Below, piece by piece: positions 23,901 through 31,287 of a stretch of 31,287 nucleotides of DNA; the stretch's first letter is position 1, and every line of letters begins with the position of its first letter. This stretch comes from CAYMCJ01 sp964388985. Lineage in GTDB: Bacteria; Patescibacteriota; Patescibacteriia; Patescibacteriales; CAYMCJ01. Made by a program: the position numbers and the translations under genes. The notes beneath the pieces were generated by a model that saw only the letters and a list, made by a program, of their open reading frames with translations, had not been told where the DNA came from and searched no databases. The stretch covers positions 1 to 31,287 of the forward strand of contig CAYMCJ010000005.1 in assembly GCA_964388985.1 (NCBI GenBank). The letters run 5' to 3'.

Positions 23901-24525
23901 CCATTTGGGTTTTGCCGTCCAGAAGCTTGGTTATAAGATTGCCACCCCGGTTTTGAATGGAGTAAGTGAAGAATTTATAAAAAAAGAACTTATTAGAGCG
24001 GAGTTGCCCAAGGATGGCAAAATTATTCTATACGACGGCAGGACAAGCTGTCCTTATGATAATAGAATAACAGTCGGTTATAAATATATGTTAAAATTAA
24101 ATCACATGGTTGAAGATAAAGTGCACCAACGTTCAATTGGTCCTTATTCATTAATTACGCAGCAGCCATTGGGCGGTAAAGCTCAATTTGGCGGCCAACG
24201 TTTTGGCGAGATGGAAGTTTGGGCGCTGGAGGGATACGGGGCCGCTCATACCTTGCAGGAAATTTTAACAATAAAATCAGACGATGTGCCGGGAAGAAGC
24301 AAGGCTTATGAGGCTATTATTAAAGGAGAGGAAATAAGAAAATTAAATGTGCCGGAATCTTTTAATGTTTTGGTGCGTGAATTAAAAGGGTTGTGTCTGG
24401 ATGTTCAATTATTGGGAAGCTCGCAAAAAGATGATGAAAAAGACGAGGATCAGATTAAAAATTATTATCAGGATAAAAAGAATAGAGAGAAAGGTGATGA
24501 TAAAAATAATAAAGATACGAGATAA
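20965..24525 (+). CDS. rpoB: RNA polymerase subunit beta
   Basis: 1186 residues from the ATG at 20965 (MSNSNFNQ). A TTG at 20950 is in frame but lies in the T-run of a hairpin. Conserved blocks include the rifampicin pocket SSQLSQFMDQ (392-401) to HKRRLSAMGPGG (410-421), in which D400, H410 and S415 equal E. coli D516, H526 and S531, so those resistance positions are wild type. Also present are GRICPIATPEGPNIGL, EHDDGQRALMGTNMQRQAVPL, GDKMAGRHGNKGV and the C-terminal GGKAQFGGQRFGEMEVWALE. The protein ends in a charged K/D-rich tail of about 25 residues. It heads the rpoBC operon with a 75-nt gap to rpoC; no rplJ or rplL gene precedes it. Confidence 0.98.
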   Translation: MSNSNFNQKQSDRKFFTGNREIMPMPNLIEIQKDSYKWFIDEGLMELFDEISPVTDFIGRDLELFFDEHYLDEPKFNETECKAKNITYEAPLRIKIRLFNKRTKETIEQEVFLGDFPLMTKNGTFIVNGIERVVVSQLIRSAGVIFSSEFIRGRKYYGAKIIPNRGAWLEIETDINKVIWVRIDRKRKVAITSLLRAFGYGSDSEIKELFKDIDLPNPLDKDSGEIGYIDATLLKDNAKNEVEGLHEVYKRIRPGDLAATDNARQLIYSMFFRFDRYDFGRVGRYKLNKKFGFEVPNTKENRILRKEDLISIIREVIRLNITQAASDDIDHLGNRRVRAIGELIQNRFRVGLARMERIIKDRMSTADINTITPNKLINARPVISVIREFFMSSQLSQFMDQTNPLAELEHKRRLSAMGPGGLTRERAGFDVRDVHTTHYGRICPIATPEGPNIGLVGHLASFAKLNKYGFLEVPYRRILHDIKNDHKITEGKIVREDIYEVKELADDENFSYYHSWTGKAGGKEIYFSEIPEEKRGNIIIKAGILINNKIAKELERKINSKILIPIKPIVTDEIVYLDAFEEEKYITTAATTPIDENGYFLVDKCEVRKYGEPATEEIAKVDFFGIAANQIVSIATSLIPFMEHDDGQRALMGTNMQRQAVPLIICDSPIVGTGVEVRAAIDSGHVVIAEENGEVVKVEAACIEVKNKQGKTKVYDLVKFLRSNSSTCINQRPITNIGDKIKKGQVLSDGPAISKGELALGRNVLVAFMTWEGYNYEDAVIISERLVRDDVYSSIHIENYTIDVRDTKLGHEVVTNDIPNISEEKLKNLDEDGVIRIGAEVSSGDILVGKITPKGETELSAEEKLLRAIFGEKAKDVRDSSLYLEHGEHGKVVDIRIFSREEGDKLSAGILKSIHVSVANLRKIQVGDKMAGRHGNKGVISKIVPVEDMPYLEDGTPVDIILSPLGVISRMNLGQLLETHLGFAVQKLGYKIATPVLNGVSEEFIKKELIRAELPKDGKIILYDGRTSCPYDNRITVGYKYMLKLNHMVEDKVHQRSIGPYSLITQQPLGGKAQFGGQRFGEMEVWALEGYGAAHTLQEILTIKSDDVPGRSKAYEAIIKGEEIRKLNVPESFNVLVRELKGLCLDVQLLGSSQKDDEKDEDQIKNYYQDKKNREKGDDKNNKDTR

Positions 24526-24600
24526 AACAAAAAATATAAAAAGAATGAATGGATTTTTTGTTTATTTCGTTTTACTTCATTTAATTAGTGTTTAACATTT

Positions 24601-27600
24601 ATGCTTAATCCAATAAAAACAAGCGATTTTGACGCTATAAAATTAAAATTAGCTTCTCCTGAAAAAATTTTGGAGTGGTCTCACGGGGAAGTTTTTAAGC
24701 CGGAAACAATAAATTATCGTACTCAGAAATCAGAGAAAGACGGACTTTTTTGCGAACGCATTTTTGGTCCCTCCAAAGACTGGGAATGTTATTGCGGTAA
24801 ATATAAAAAAATTCGGTATAAAGGAATTGTTTGCGATAAGTGCGGAGTGGAGGTAACACGCAGTATTGTTAGGAGAGAAAGAATGGGCCATATTACCCTG
24901 CAGTCTCCCTGCACGCATATTTGGTTTTTGCGCGGCATTTCATCAAAAATTGGTTTATTATTAGGGCTTTCCATGCAGGAATTGGAAAGAGTGATTTATT
25001 TTAATAGTTTTATTATTTCCAATGTTGACGATGATTTAAAAAACGCGACTATTGAACAAATAAAAGAGGAATTCAAGCAGAAAAAGAAAAGCATTGGAAA
25101 CGAGTTTAATAAACAAGCAAGTGAAATAAAAAATAAAAAGGGAAAGTTGTTGCAGACGGGGGAAGACGCTGATAAAATAATCGGCTCTGAAATAAGAGCG
25201 CTGGAAAAAGCCAGGGAAGAAAAATTTGAAAAGTTAAACAACGCTTTCAGCCAGGCGCAGAGAGAATTAAAAGAACTCAAGCCTTTATTGATTATTTCTG
25301 AAGATAGTTATCAAAATTTAAGTTTAAAGTATGGCCATATATTTGAGGCTGGCATTGGCGCGGAAACTATCAGGGAATTATTAGAGAGGATAGACCTTGA
25401 TGAAAGTATTAAGGAATTGGAAGAAGAATTAATAAAAGCAATTGATTCAAAAAAGGAAAAGATAACCAAAAGATTAAAATTATTTAAAAGTTTAAAGGCC
25501 AATAATGTCAGGCCCGAATGGATGATTTTAACGCAAGTGCCGGTTATTCCGCCGGATCTCAGGCCGATGGTTGCCTTGGACGGCGGGCGTTTCGCAACCA
25601 GTGATTTGAATGATTTATACCGGCGCATTATTAACAGGAATAACCGCCTTAAGCAATTGGTTGAATTAAATGCTCCGGAAGTAATTTGCCGAAACGAAAA
25701 GAGAATGTTGCAGGAAGCCGTTGATGCTTTAATTGATAATTCATCAAGACACAGTAAAACCGTGGTTGCTTCAACTGGCCAAAAGAGAATGCTTAAATCT
25801 TTAGCCGACTCTTTAAAGGGAAAACAGGGTCGTTTTCGTCAGAATTTATTGGGTAAGCGGGTTGATTATTCAGGCAGAAGTGTAATTGTAGTTAATCCAA
25901 AATTAAATTTATATCAATGCGGTTTGCCGAAGATAATGGCCCTTGAGTTGTTTAAACCGTTTATTATCAGTAAATTAATTAATAAGGAAATAGTCCATAA
26001 TGTTCGCAGCGCTTCACGTTATATTGAAGCCGGTTATGATATTGTCTGGGATATTTTAGAAGAGATTATTAAAGATTCTTATGTGTTATTAAACCGCGCG
26101 CCAACCTTACATCGTCTTGGTATCCAAGCTTTTAGGCCAATTTTAATTGAGGGTAAAGCCATTCAAATTCATCCTTTGGTGTGTAGCGCGTTTAATGCTG
26201 ATTTTGACGGAGACCAAATGGCCGTCCATGTTCTTTTGACTAAAGAGGCCATAGCCGAAGCGCGTGATATTATGTTATCTTCGCATAATTTATTAAAGCC
26301 GGCCACGGGCGATCCGGTAGTGGCGCCCAATCAGGACATAGTGTGGGGCACTTATTATTTAACGAATAAAATTGACGAAGAAAATAAAGGCGAAAAAAAA
26401 TTAAAATATTTTATTAACGAAGAAGAGGCAGAATTGGCTTATGAGATAGGAAATATTTTATTGCATGATCCGATAAAAGTGAAATTTGGAAAAGAGGGAT
26501 TTGTTGACACTACCGTGGGGCGGGTGATATTTAATAGCATTTTACCCGAGAAGTTGCGTTTTGTTAATGAGATTGTTGACAAAGGGAAATTAAAAAATTT
26601 AGTTAAGGATTGCCTGCGTTTTTACGGGGAGGATCAAACAGTAAAATTTTTGGACAAGTTAAAAAATAGAAGTTTTGACTTTATTACTAAAAGTGGATTA
26701 TCCTGGGGGATTGATGATCTGCCAAATTTTAAGGAAAAAGATGAATTAATTAAAAATGTTAATTTTAAGGTTGAAGAAATTCAAAATCAGTATGAAGAAG
26801 GACTTTTAACGGAAAGTGAACGATATAGTAAGATTATTGAATTATGGACTAATATAAAGGAAAAAATAACTGATATTTGTAAGACTAAATTATCGCCGAG
26901 TAATCCAATATATTCAATGGTTGAATCCGGCGCTCGCGGTAGTTGGGCGCAGCTAACTCAGATTTTGGGTATGAAAGGATTGGTAACCTCGCCGTCAGGA
27001 GATATTATTGAGTTGCCGGTTAAGGGAAATTTTAAACGCGGTTTCGGAGTGTTGGAATATTTTATTTCAACTCATGGGGTGCGCAAAGGCCTGTCTGATA
27101 CGGCTTTACGCACGGCTAATGCCGGATATTTAACCAGGCGTTTGGTTGACGTTTCACAGGATGTAATTATTTCCAAAGAAGATTGCGGCGATACCAAAGG
27201 AGTTGTTATAACAAAAAAAGAAAGCGAAGAAATGGGAGAGGATTTTTTAAGGAGAATAGTCGGTCGATATTTGGCCAAAGATTTGGTTTCTAAAGGGAAA
27301 GTATTGGTAAAGGAAGGCGAATTATTAACTGAAGACATAGTAGATAAAATAAAAAATAAGGACATTAAAGATGTAACCATAAGGTCAGTCTTAAATTGTC
27401 GTCTTAGCCGGGGAGTATGCACTAAATGTTATGGATATGATTTGGGATATAACAAAGTTGTAAAAATAGGAACAGCCGTGGGTATTATCGCCGCTCAGTC
27501 AATCGGAGAGCCGGGTACGCAGTTAACCATGAGGACGTTTCATACTGGCGGGGTGGCCGGACAGGAAGATATTACGCAAGGGCTGCCAAGGGTTGAAGAA

Positions 27601-28548
27601 ATATTTGAAACTCGTCCTCCGAAAAGGAAAGCAATAATTTCCGATGTTTCCGGAAGGGTAAAAATAGAGTGCGCTCAGAAAATTATTCGTGATGAGAACG
27701 GGAAAGAAGTTGTTGTTAGCAATTCGCAGGTAAAAATTTTAAAAGTTTATTATAAAGGAACAGATTCCGTTAAATATTATTTTGCCGAAGCAATAAATGA
27801 AGTCAAACAAGAAGAAAAAGGCATAAAAAAAGTTGCTAAGTTAAAGCCGGAGATTTTAGTTAAGGACGGCGAAAAAATAAAGAAGGGTATGAGTTTATTT
27901 TCTGTTGGTAATAAGACGGTAAAAGCGAAAGAGGGAGGAACAGTTAAATTTGAATTTAAATACATAGAAATTATAGAGGAAGTGGATAAAATCAGGGAAT
28001 ATATTATACCAAAAGGAACGGCTGTTTGGGTTAAAGATGAAGAAGAAGTAAATAAAGGTGACCGGTTAACGGAAGGCAGTTTTGATTTGCAGCAATTATT
28101 TAAATTAAGGGGTCGGCTGGAAACCCAAAAATATATCATTAGAGAAATTCAGTATGTTTATTCTTCTCAGGGGCAACCCTTAAATGATAAACACGTGGAG
28201 ATTATTGCCAGACAAATGTTTTCAAGATATTTTATAGTTGATTCAGGCGAGACCGATTTACTGCCGGGAGAAATTGTAGAAGAAGCATCAATAGACAGAG
28301 CAAATAAGCAAGCCAAAAACAAGCCGGTTAAAACAAAAAGATTGCTTTTGGGAATTACAAAGGCTTCTTTGGCTACTGACAGTTTCCTGTCGGCCGCATC
28401 ATTCCAGGAAACCGCTAAAGTTTTAATTGAGGCGGCCGTGAGCGGAAAAATTGATTATTTGGAAGGGCTTAAAGAAAATGTTATTATTGGATGTTTGATT
28501 CCGGCTGGCACTGGATATAAAAAAGGCAGAGAGAGCAAAAGATATTAA
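24601..28548 (+). CDS. rpoC: RNA polymerase subunit beta'
   Basis: 1315 residues, carrying the catalytic centre. The zinc-ribbon cysteines are C63, C65, C78 and C81. A long charged helical stretch occupies about 145-300. The active-site NADFDGDQ holds D534, D536 and D538, which bind magnesium. The second zinc site is C862, C933, C940 and C943. The trigger-loop region MRTFHTGG lies at 977-984. The C-terminus with LLGITKASLATDSFLSAASFQETAKVL is complete. It starts 75 nt after rpoB with no Shine-Dalgarno and no promoter seen, so it is co-transcribed with rpoB. Confidence 0.98.
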   Translation: MLNPIKTSDFDAIKLKLASPEKILEWSHGEVFKPETINYRTQKSEKDGLFCERIFGPSKDWECYCGKYKKIRYKGIVCDKCGVEVTRSIVRRERMGHITLQSPCTHIWFLRGISSKIGLLLGLSMQELERVIYFNSFIISNVDDDLKNATIEQIKEEFKQKKKSIGNEFNKQASEIKNKKGKLLQTGEDADKIIGSEIRALEKAREEKFEKLNNAFSQAQRELKELKPLLIISEDSYQNLSLKYGHIFEAGIGAETIRELLERIDLDESIKELEEELIKAIDSKKEKITKRLKLFKSLKANNVRPEWMILTQVPVIPPDLRPMVALDGGRFATSDLNDLYRRIINRNNRLKQLVELNAPEVICRNEKRMLQEAVDALIDNSSRHSKTVVASTGQKRMLKSLADSLKGKQGRFRQNLLGKRVDYSGRSVIVVNPKLNLYQCGLPKIMALELFKPFIISKLINKEIVHNVRSASRYIEAGYDIVWDILEEIIKDSYVLLNRAPTLHRLGIQAFRPILIEGKAIQIHPLVCSAFNADFDGDQMAVHVLLTKEAIAEARDIMLSSHNLLKPATGDPVVAPNQDIVWGTYYLTNKIDEENKGEKKLKYFINEEEAELAYEIGNILLHDPIKVKFGKEGFVDTTVGRVIFNSILPEKLRFVNEIVDKGKLKNLVKDCLRFYGEDQTVKFLDKLKNRSFDFITKSGLSWGIDDLPNFKEKDELIKNVNFKVEEIQNQYEEGLLTESERYSKIIELWTNIKEKITDICKTKLSPSNPIYSMVESGARGSWAQLTQILGMKGLVTSPSGDIIELPVKGNFKRGFGVLEYFISTHGVRKGLSDTALRTANAGYLTRRLVDVSQDVIISKEDCGDTKGVVITKKESEEMGEDFLRRIVGRYLAKDLVSKGKVLVKEGELLTEDIVDKIKNKDIKDVTIRSVLNCRLSRGVCTKCYGYDLGYNKVVKIGTAVGIIAAQSIGEPGTQLTMRTFHTGGVAGQEDITQGLPRVEEIFETRPPKRKAIISDVSGRVKIECAQKIIRDENGKEVVVSNSQVKILKVYYKGTDSVKYYFAEAINEVKQEEKGIKKVAKLKPEILVKDGEKIKKGMSLFSVGNKTVKAKEGGTVKFEFKYIEIIEEVDKIREYIIPKGTAVWVKDEEEVNKGDRLTEGSFDLQQLFKLRGRLETQKYIIREIQYVYSSQGQPLNDKHVEIIARQMFSRYFIVDSGETDLLPGEIVEEASIDRANKQAKNKPVKTKRLLLGITKASLATDSFLSAASFQETAKVLIEAAVSGKIDYLEGLKENVIIGCLIPAGTGYKKGRESKRY

Positions 28549-28600
28549 GTTTTTTGCGCCTTGAAAGTATCCACAATAAAATTATACTTTATTTTATAAT

Positions 28601-28626
28601 AAAAACGGGCCTTTGGCTCGTTTTTA
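28601..28626. terminator. Bidirectional terminator between rpoC and the glycosyltransferase genes
   Basis: AAAAACGGGCC (28601-28611) and GGCTCGTTTTT (28615-28625) form an 11-bp stem with one G-T pair and a 3-nt loop. The outer A/T pairs give a T-run on both strands. It serves rpoC on plus and the GT4 gene on minus. Confidence 0.9.
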
Positions 28627-28646
28627 TTATATTTTTTTTCGCCAGC

Positions 28647-29756
28647 TTAAGGTTTTATTAAATTTATGATATTATTTAATTTATTTTTAATATTTTTTAA
28701 ATTATATTTTTTTTCCACTAACCGCCTGGCTGCTTGTCCCATTTTATTTTTTAGTTCACTATCATTTAATATTATTTCTATTTTTTCTTTTAAATCAATT
28801 AGGTTATTTGGTTTAACCAGATATCCCTGAATCCCATCCTGAAAAACCGTTCTTACCCCGGGCAGATTTGAAGCAATAACAGGGATTCCCGAGGCCATTG
28901 CTTCCAGCAAAACCAGGCCAAAAGCCTCGTTTTTATTAATTGACGGCAAAACAAATAAATCAGCCTGTTGATAAATTTTTATTTTTTTTTCATCAGAAAT
29001 TTTTCCTAAAAAATTTACTTTGTTTGAAATATTTAATTTTTCAGCTTGCTTTTGGTATTGATATTTTAAATCCCCTTTCCCGACGATATTCAATTGCCAA
29101 TTTTTTATTTCTATTTTAGCCATGGCTTCCAGCAAAATATTTATTCCCTTAAAATAATGAGCTCTGTCCAAACCGCCAACAAAGAGGATTTGAAAAATAT
29201 TTTTATTTTTATTTGAGGGATTTGGTTTAAATTTATTAATATCAACGCCAAACGGAATTTCTATGAATTTATTTTTATATTTTTTATATAAATTGCCGAT
29301 TTGGCTGCATTTTATATAATCCAGACTGGCGCAGGTGATAAAGTCGGCTTTTTTAAATAATGAATTGCGGATTAATTTGGAGGGCAAACCTAGAAGGCTT
29401 AAAATAAATGACGACATGGCAACGTCCATGTGATAGTGAATTATTAGTTTTGCGTTTTTATTGAATAATTTTATTAGCCATATTATTTCCGCGCTGCCAA
29501 AGAAAGGATAATGCAGGTAGATTAAATCATATTTTTTTAAAGTAAAAAAAAGCTGGGGCAGAAAAGCCCCATTGCCATATTTTAACCAGGGTTTTAACCT
29601 GATTATATTTTTTTCATTTCCGAGATTATTATAATCAGGGGTAAATATTGCAACATCATGACCGGCTCGGCGTAATATTTTCAAGTATTCATCGGCAATA
29701 TTACCTATGCCACCCTTATAGGGATGAAAAGCACAGACTATTTGCGCTATTTTCAT
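28647..29756 (-). CDS. GT4-family glycosyltransferase
   Basis: 369 residues with the GT-B fold. The N-terminal half has the acceptor-side glycine motif in HPYKGGIGNIADEYL. The C-terminal half has the nucleotide-sugar site: FVGGLDRAHYFKG, then EAFGLVLLEAMASGIPVIAS with the E-x7-E pair, and NLPGVRTVF. It most likely adds a hexose to a surface glycan or glycolipid on the cytoplasmic face; the sugar cannot be named. It lies 16 nt after the DUF2304 gene, and a weak AAAGG precedes the start, the closest to a Shine-Dalgarno in this window. Confidence 0.93.
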   Translation of the reverse strand: MKIAQIVCAFHPYKGGIGNIADEYLKILRRAGHDVAIFTPDYNNLGNEKNIIRLKPWLKYGNGAFLPQLFFTLKKYDLIYLHYPFFGSAEIIWLIKLFNKNAKLIIHYHMDVAMSSFILSLLGLPSKLIRNSLFKKADFITCASLDYIKCSQIGNLYKKYKNKFIEIPFGVDINKFKPNPSNKNKNIFQILFVGGLDRAHYFKGINILLEAMAKIEIKNWQLNIVGKGDLKYQYQKQAEKLNISNKVNFLGKISDEKKIKIYQQADLFVLPSINKNEAFGLVLLEAMASGIPVIASNLPGVRTVFQDGIQGYLVKPNNLIDLKEKIEIILNDSELKNKMGQAARRLVEKKYNLKNIKNKLNNIINLIKP

Positions 29757-29772
29757 AAGACCTTTTACAAAA

Positions 29773-30099
29773 TTATTTTTTATTATTCAAGGCTATATTT
29801 CTGACTATTTTGGTAGTATCTTTTTCAATTTTTTCCATCCTAAGTCTTAATTTAAAAACCAGATAAAAAAGAATTACTATAGAAACATAAATTAAAACAT
29901 CAATGCCGGAGCCGGAAAATCCCAAACTGGCTACGAATTTATCAATCCATCTCAAAGCAATTATAGCTCCGGCCGCCAAGAGCCAGAAAATAAGCCAAAA
30001 AATAAATTCATTAACTCTGATTTGGTTTTTTTGTTTTTGCCAAAAAAGCCGGGAAAGGAAAAAGGCGATTATTATTAAGGCAATTATTTGTTGAAACAT
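29773..30099 (-). CDS. DUF2304 family small membrane protein
   Basis: 108 residues with three hydrophobic helices (about 4-20, 32-50 and 66-84) and a charged C-terminal helix with RLRMEKIEKDTTKIVRNIAL, matching the DUF2304 layout. These proteins usually sit beside GT2 polyprenyl-phosphate sugar transferases and are thought to help in membrane sugar transfer; the biochemical role is unknown. Here it lies between GT2 and GT4 genes. The start codon directly abuts the GC-rich hairpin island. Confidence 0.85.
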   Translation of the reverse strand: MFQQIIALIIIAFFLSRLFWQKQKNQIRVNEFIFWLIFWLLAAGAIIALRWIDKFVASLGFSGSGIDVLIYVSIVILFYLVFKLRLRMEKIEKDTTKIVRNIALNNKK

Positions 30100-30100
30100 A

Positions 30101-30190
30101 CGTCATCGCTTCGCGAGCCGGAACTATCACCGCCTTCGGCCACCGCATTCTGCGGGGTCACGCCAGAGGCGACGGCGTGATCCCGCCCTC
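30101..30190. repeat. GC-rich hairpin island (REP-like)
   Basis: A sharply GC-rich 90-nt segment in AT-rich DNA with four hairpins in a row. Three have the same TTC (GAA on the other strand) triloop: TCGC-TTC-GCGA (30106-30116), GCC-TTC-GGC (30132-30140) and CCGCA-TTC-TGCGG (30143-30155). The fourth is an 11-bp stem with one G-T pair, 30154-30164 with 30174-30184. It overlaps no gene and lacks a T-run. It resembles a REP/BIME-type interspersed element or a processed mRNA spacer. Confidence 0.6.
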
Positions 30191-30219
30191 AATGTATAAT
30201 TAAATAAGTGGCGAGACAA
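30191..30219 (-). promoter_or_regulatory. Possible promoter of the DUF2304-GT4 genes
   Basis: On the minus strand TTGTCT (30219-30214) and TACATT (30196-30191) lie 17 nt apart. A transcript from here would begin near 30184 and carry the whole GC-rich hairpin island in its leader. Confidence 0.35.
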
Positions 30220-30254
30220 ATCCGGCACATGCGAATAGTTTTTTGAAAGTTAAA

Positions 30255-30917
30255 TTAGTTAATCAGTTTAGCTATAAATAAATCTTTTATTATTTTTATT
30301 CCCCCGGAAAATTTTTGCCCGAAATTGTGATAAATTATCGTAGCCGGCACTTCTTTGACGCGCAGATTGTTTTTAAAAGCTTTGAAGATAATTTCCGAAC
30401 AATGAGCCATACCATTATGCTCAATAATAATTTTTTTGGCCGCTCCGGCTGTCATTGCCCTGAATCCGTTTTGCGGGTCGGTTAAGGAAATATTGAAGGC
30501 AATTTTATTTGTAATTTTAGCCATTGGCATAATGATATTCCTTTTAAACCAGGGCATATTTGATTTTTTTTCTAAAAAGCGGGAGCCGAAAACTATATCG
30601 GCCTCTCCTGAAATAATCGGCGCCACCATATCTTTAATCTCTTTAGCCAAGAATTGTTCGTCCGCGTCAAAATGGACAATAATCTCAGCTCCATTATTTA
30701 TAGCATATTCATTGCCGGTTTGCAAAGCCGCTCCCTGACCCTTATTTATTATGTGTTGCAGGATAGTTATGCCTTGCGTTTTGGCCAGCCGGTAAGTATT
30801 ATCAGTTGAGCCATCATCAACCACCACCACCTCATCAACCAAAGGCTTAACGTCATTAATTATTTTTACAATTGTCTTGGCTTCATTATAAGCCGGAATA
30901 ATGCAGAATATTTTCAT
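30255..30917 (-). CDS. GT2-family glycosyltransferase (dolichyl-phosphate mannosyl/glucosyl-transferase-like)
   Basis: 220 residues from the ATG at 30917 (MKIFCIIPAYNEA). The upstream extension to 30983 lacks homology and overlaps the preceding gene. GT-A fold motifs: IPAYNE near the start, VVVVDDGSTDNT (nucleotide binding), HFDADEQF (metal-binding DxD) and FGSRFL, then LTDPQNGFRAMT. It fits enzymes that transfer a sugar to polyprenyl phosphate, and the nearby DUF2304 gene supports this. No C-terminal transmembrane helices are present. Its start overlaps the stop of the small upstream gene as ATGA, which suggests translational coupling. Confidence 0.92.
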   Translation of the reverse strand: MKIFCIIPAYNEAKTIVKIINDVKPLVDEVVVVDDGSTDNTYRLAKTQGITILQHIINKGQGAALQTGNEYAINNGAEIIVHFDADEQFLAKEIKDMVAPIISGEADIVFGSRFLEKKSNMPWFKRNIIMPMAKITNKIAFNISLTDPQNGFRAMTAGAAKKIIIEHNGMAHCSEIIFKAFKNNLRVKEVPATIIYHNFGQKFSGGIKIIKDLFIAKLIN

Positions 30918-31150
30918 AGATATGTTAAAAACGAAATAACTAAAGCCATAATAGATATTATAATTGCAATTATTGAAAGCCATTTTTGAAACCCCGTTAG
31001 ATGATTAAGCGTTTCAAATTGAACAACTTCCGAGGAATGCATTTTTATTTTGCACTTTTCGCATTCAAAGAGAGCAGGAATTACATTGCCATTACTTATA
31101 CCACTTCTTCTTTTTATAATCCATTTGTGTTTACAAATTTTATTAATCAT
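30914..31150 (-). CDS. Small zinc-ribbon-like protein with one C-terminal membrane helix
   Basis: Not recognised. 78 residues from the ATG at 31150 (MINKICKHKW); an in-frame TTG at 31213 would give 99 residues. The N-terminal part has CKHKW and then FECEKCKIKMH, a possible Cys/His metal site. The last 24 residues form a hydrophobic helix (LSIIAIIISIMALVISFLTY). The stop overlaps the GT2 start by four bases (ATGA). I infer a small membrane accessory of the glycosyltransferase; the function is unknown. Confidence 0.6.
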   Translation of the reverse strand: MINKICKHKWIIKRRSGISNGNVIPALFECEKCKIKMHSSEVVQFETLNHLTGFQKWLSIIAIIISIMALVISFLTYL

Positions 31151-31287
31151 AAATAAATTTAAGATATTTTTTAAAAGTGGAGCCACATATTTGGTGTTAG
31201 CTGATGTAAACAAATTTAACGAGTGAAGAGAGTTATTTGAGAAAATTTTATTTTAATTTTCTGAATTATTTCTTTCCACTAAATAAT

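Noticed and set aside
21000..24500. Rifampicin-resistance changes in rpoB
   Set aside because: The key positions equal to E. coli D516, H526 and S531 are unchanged; the small differences (N518T, L533M) look like ordinary divergence.
30100..30190. tRNA or other structural RNA gene in the GC-rich island
   Set aside because: No cloverleaf, TTCRA loop or CCA-type end fits; the stems are short and share a triloop, more like REP elements.
1..31287. UGA recoding as in Gracilibacteria or Absconditabacteria
   Set aside because: Large genes such as rpoB, rpoC and ileS read through without internal UGA, and UGA serves as the stop for ileS and the TPM gene.

Overview
The window is an AT-rich bacterial chromosome segment. 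It most likely comes from a Patescibacteria/CPR organism of the Parcubacteria type. This is inferred from base composition, gene content, the almost complete lack of Shine-Dalgarno sequences, and small simplified versions of core proteins; no rRNA or tRNA is present to confirm it. UGA is used as a stop (ileS and the TPM gene end in it), so the code is standard and the UGA-recoding CPR lineages are unlikely.

Layout. 1-1809 (minus) is uvrB, cut by the window edge. 1810-2224 is a 415-nt intergenic region with a perfect 12-bp hairpin and other inverted repeats, possibly an unrecognised structured RNA, followed by a clear promoter for ileS. 2225-10959 (plus) is a housekeeping run: ileS, a PP-loop tRNA-thiolation-type enzyme, a LemA protein, a TPM-domain membrane protein, an SGNH hydrolase, an M24 peptidase and an M17 leucyl aminopeptidase. 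The spacers, and some of the genes, carry short degenerate AT-rich repeat words.

11196-17494 (plus) is the most unusual part, a compact sensory cluster. It holds two paralogous small V4R/DUF2378-like proteins, a membrane-anchored PhnD-like binding protein with no transporter genes, a HAMP membrane protein with a C-terminal seven-cysteine 'two-CW'-type module, a two-PAS histidine kinase, and a response regulator made only of two receiver domains. It lies between two intrinsic terminators. I infer one multi-input signalling pathway running from an extracytoplasmic ligand and a cytoplasmic small-molecule or redox signal to a protein-protein output.

17602-20557 (plus) holds ruvA, a FemAB-type peptidoglycan-bridge transferase and a MurE-like ligase that lacks the usual N-terminal domain. 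20558-20964 is the rpoB leader, with a strong promoter and two terminator-like hairpins, followed by rpoB and rpoC. A bidirectional terminator at 28601-28626 separates rpoC from a minus-strand surface-glycan group (31150-28647): a small zinc-ribbon-like membrane protein, a GT2 glycosyltransferase, a DUF2304 membrane protein and a GT4 glycosyltransferase. A GC-rich hairpin island (30101-30190) interrupts that group.

No CRISPR array, insertion sequence, rRNA or tRNA gene was recognised.
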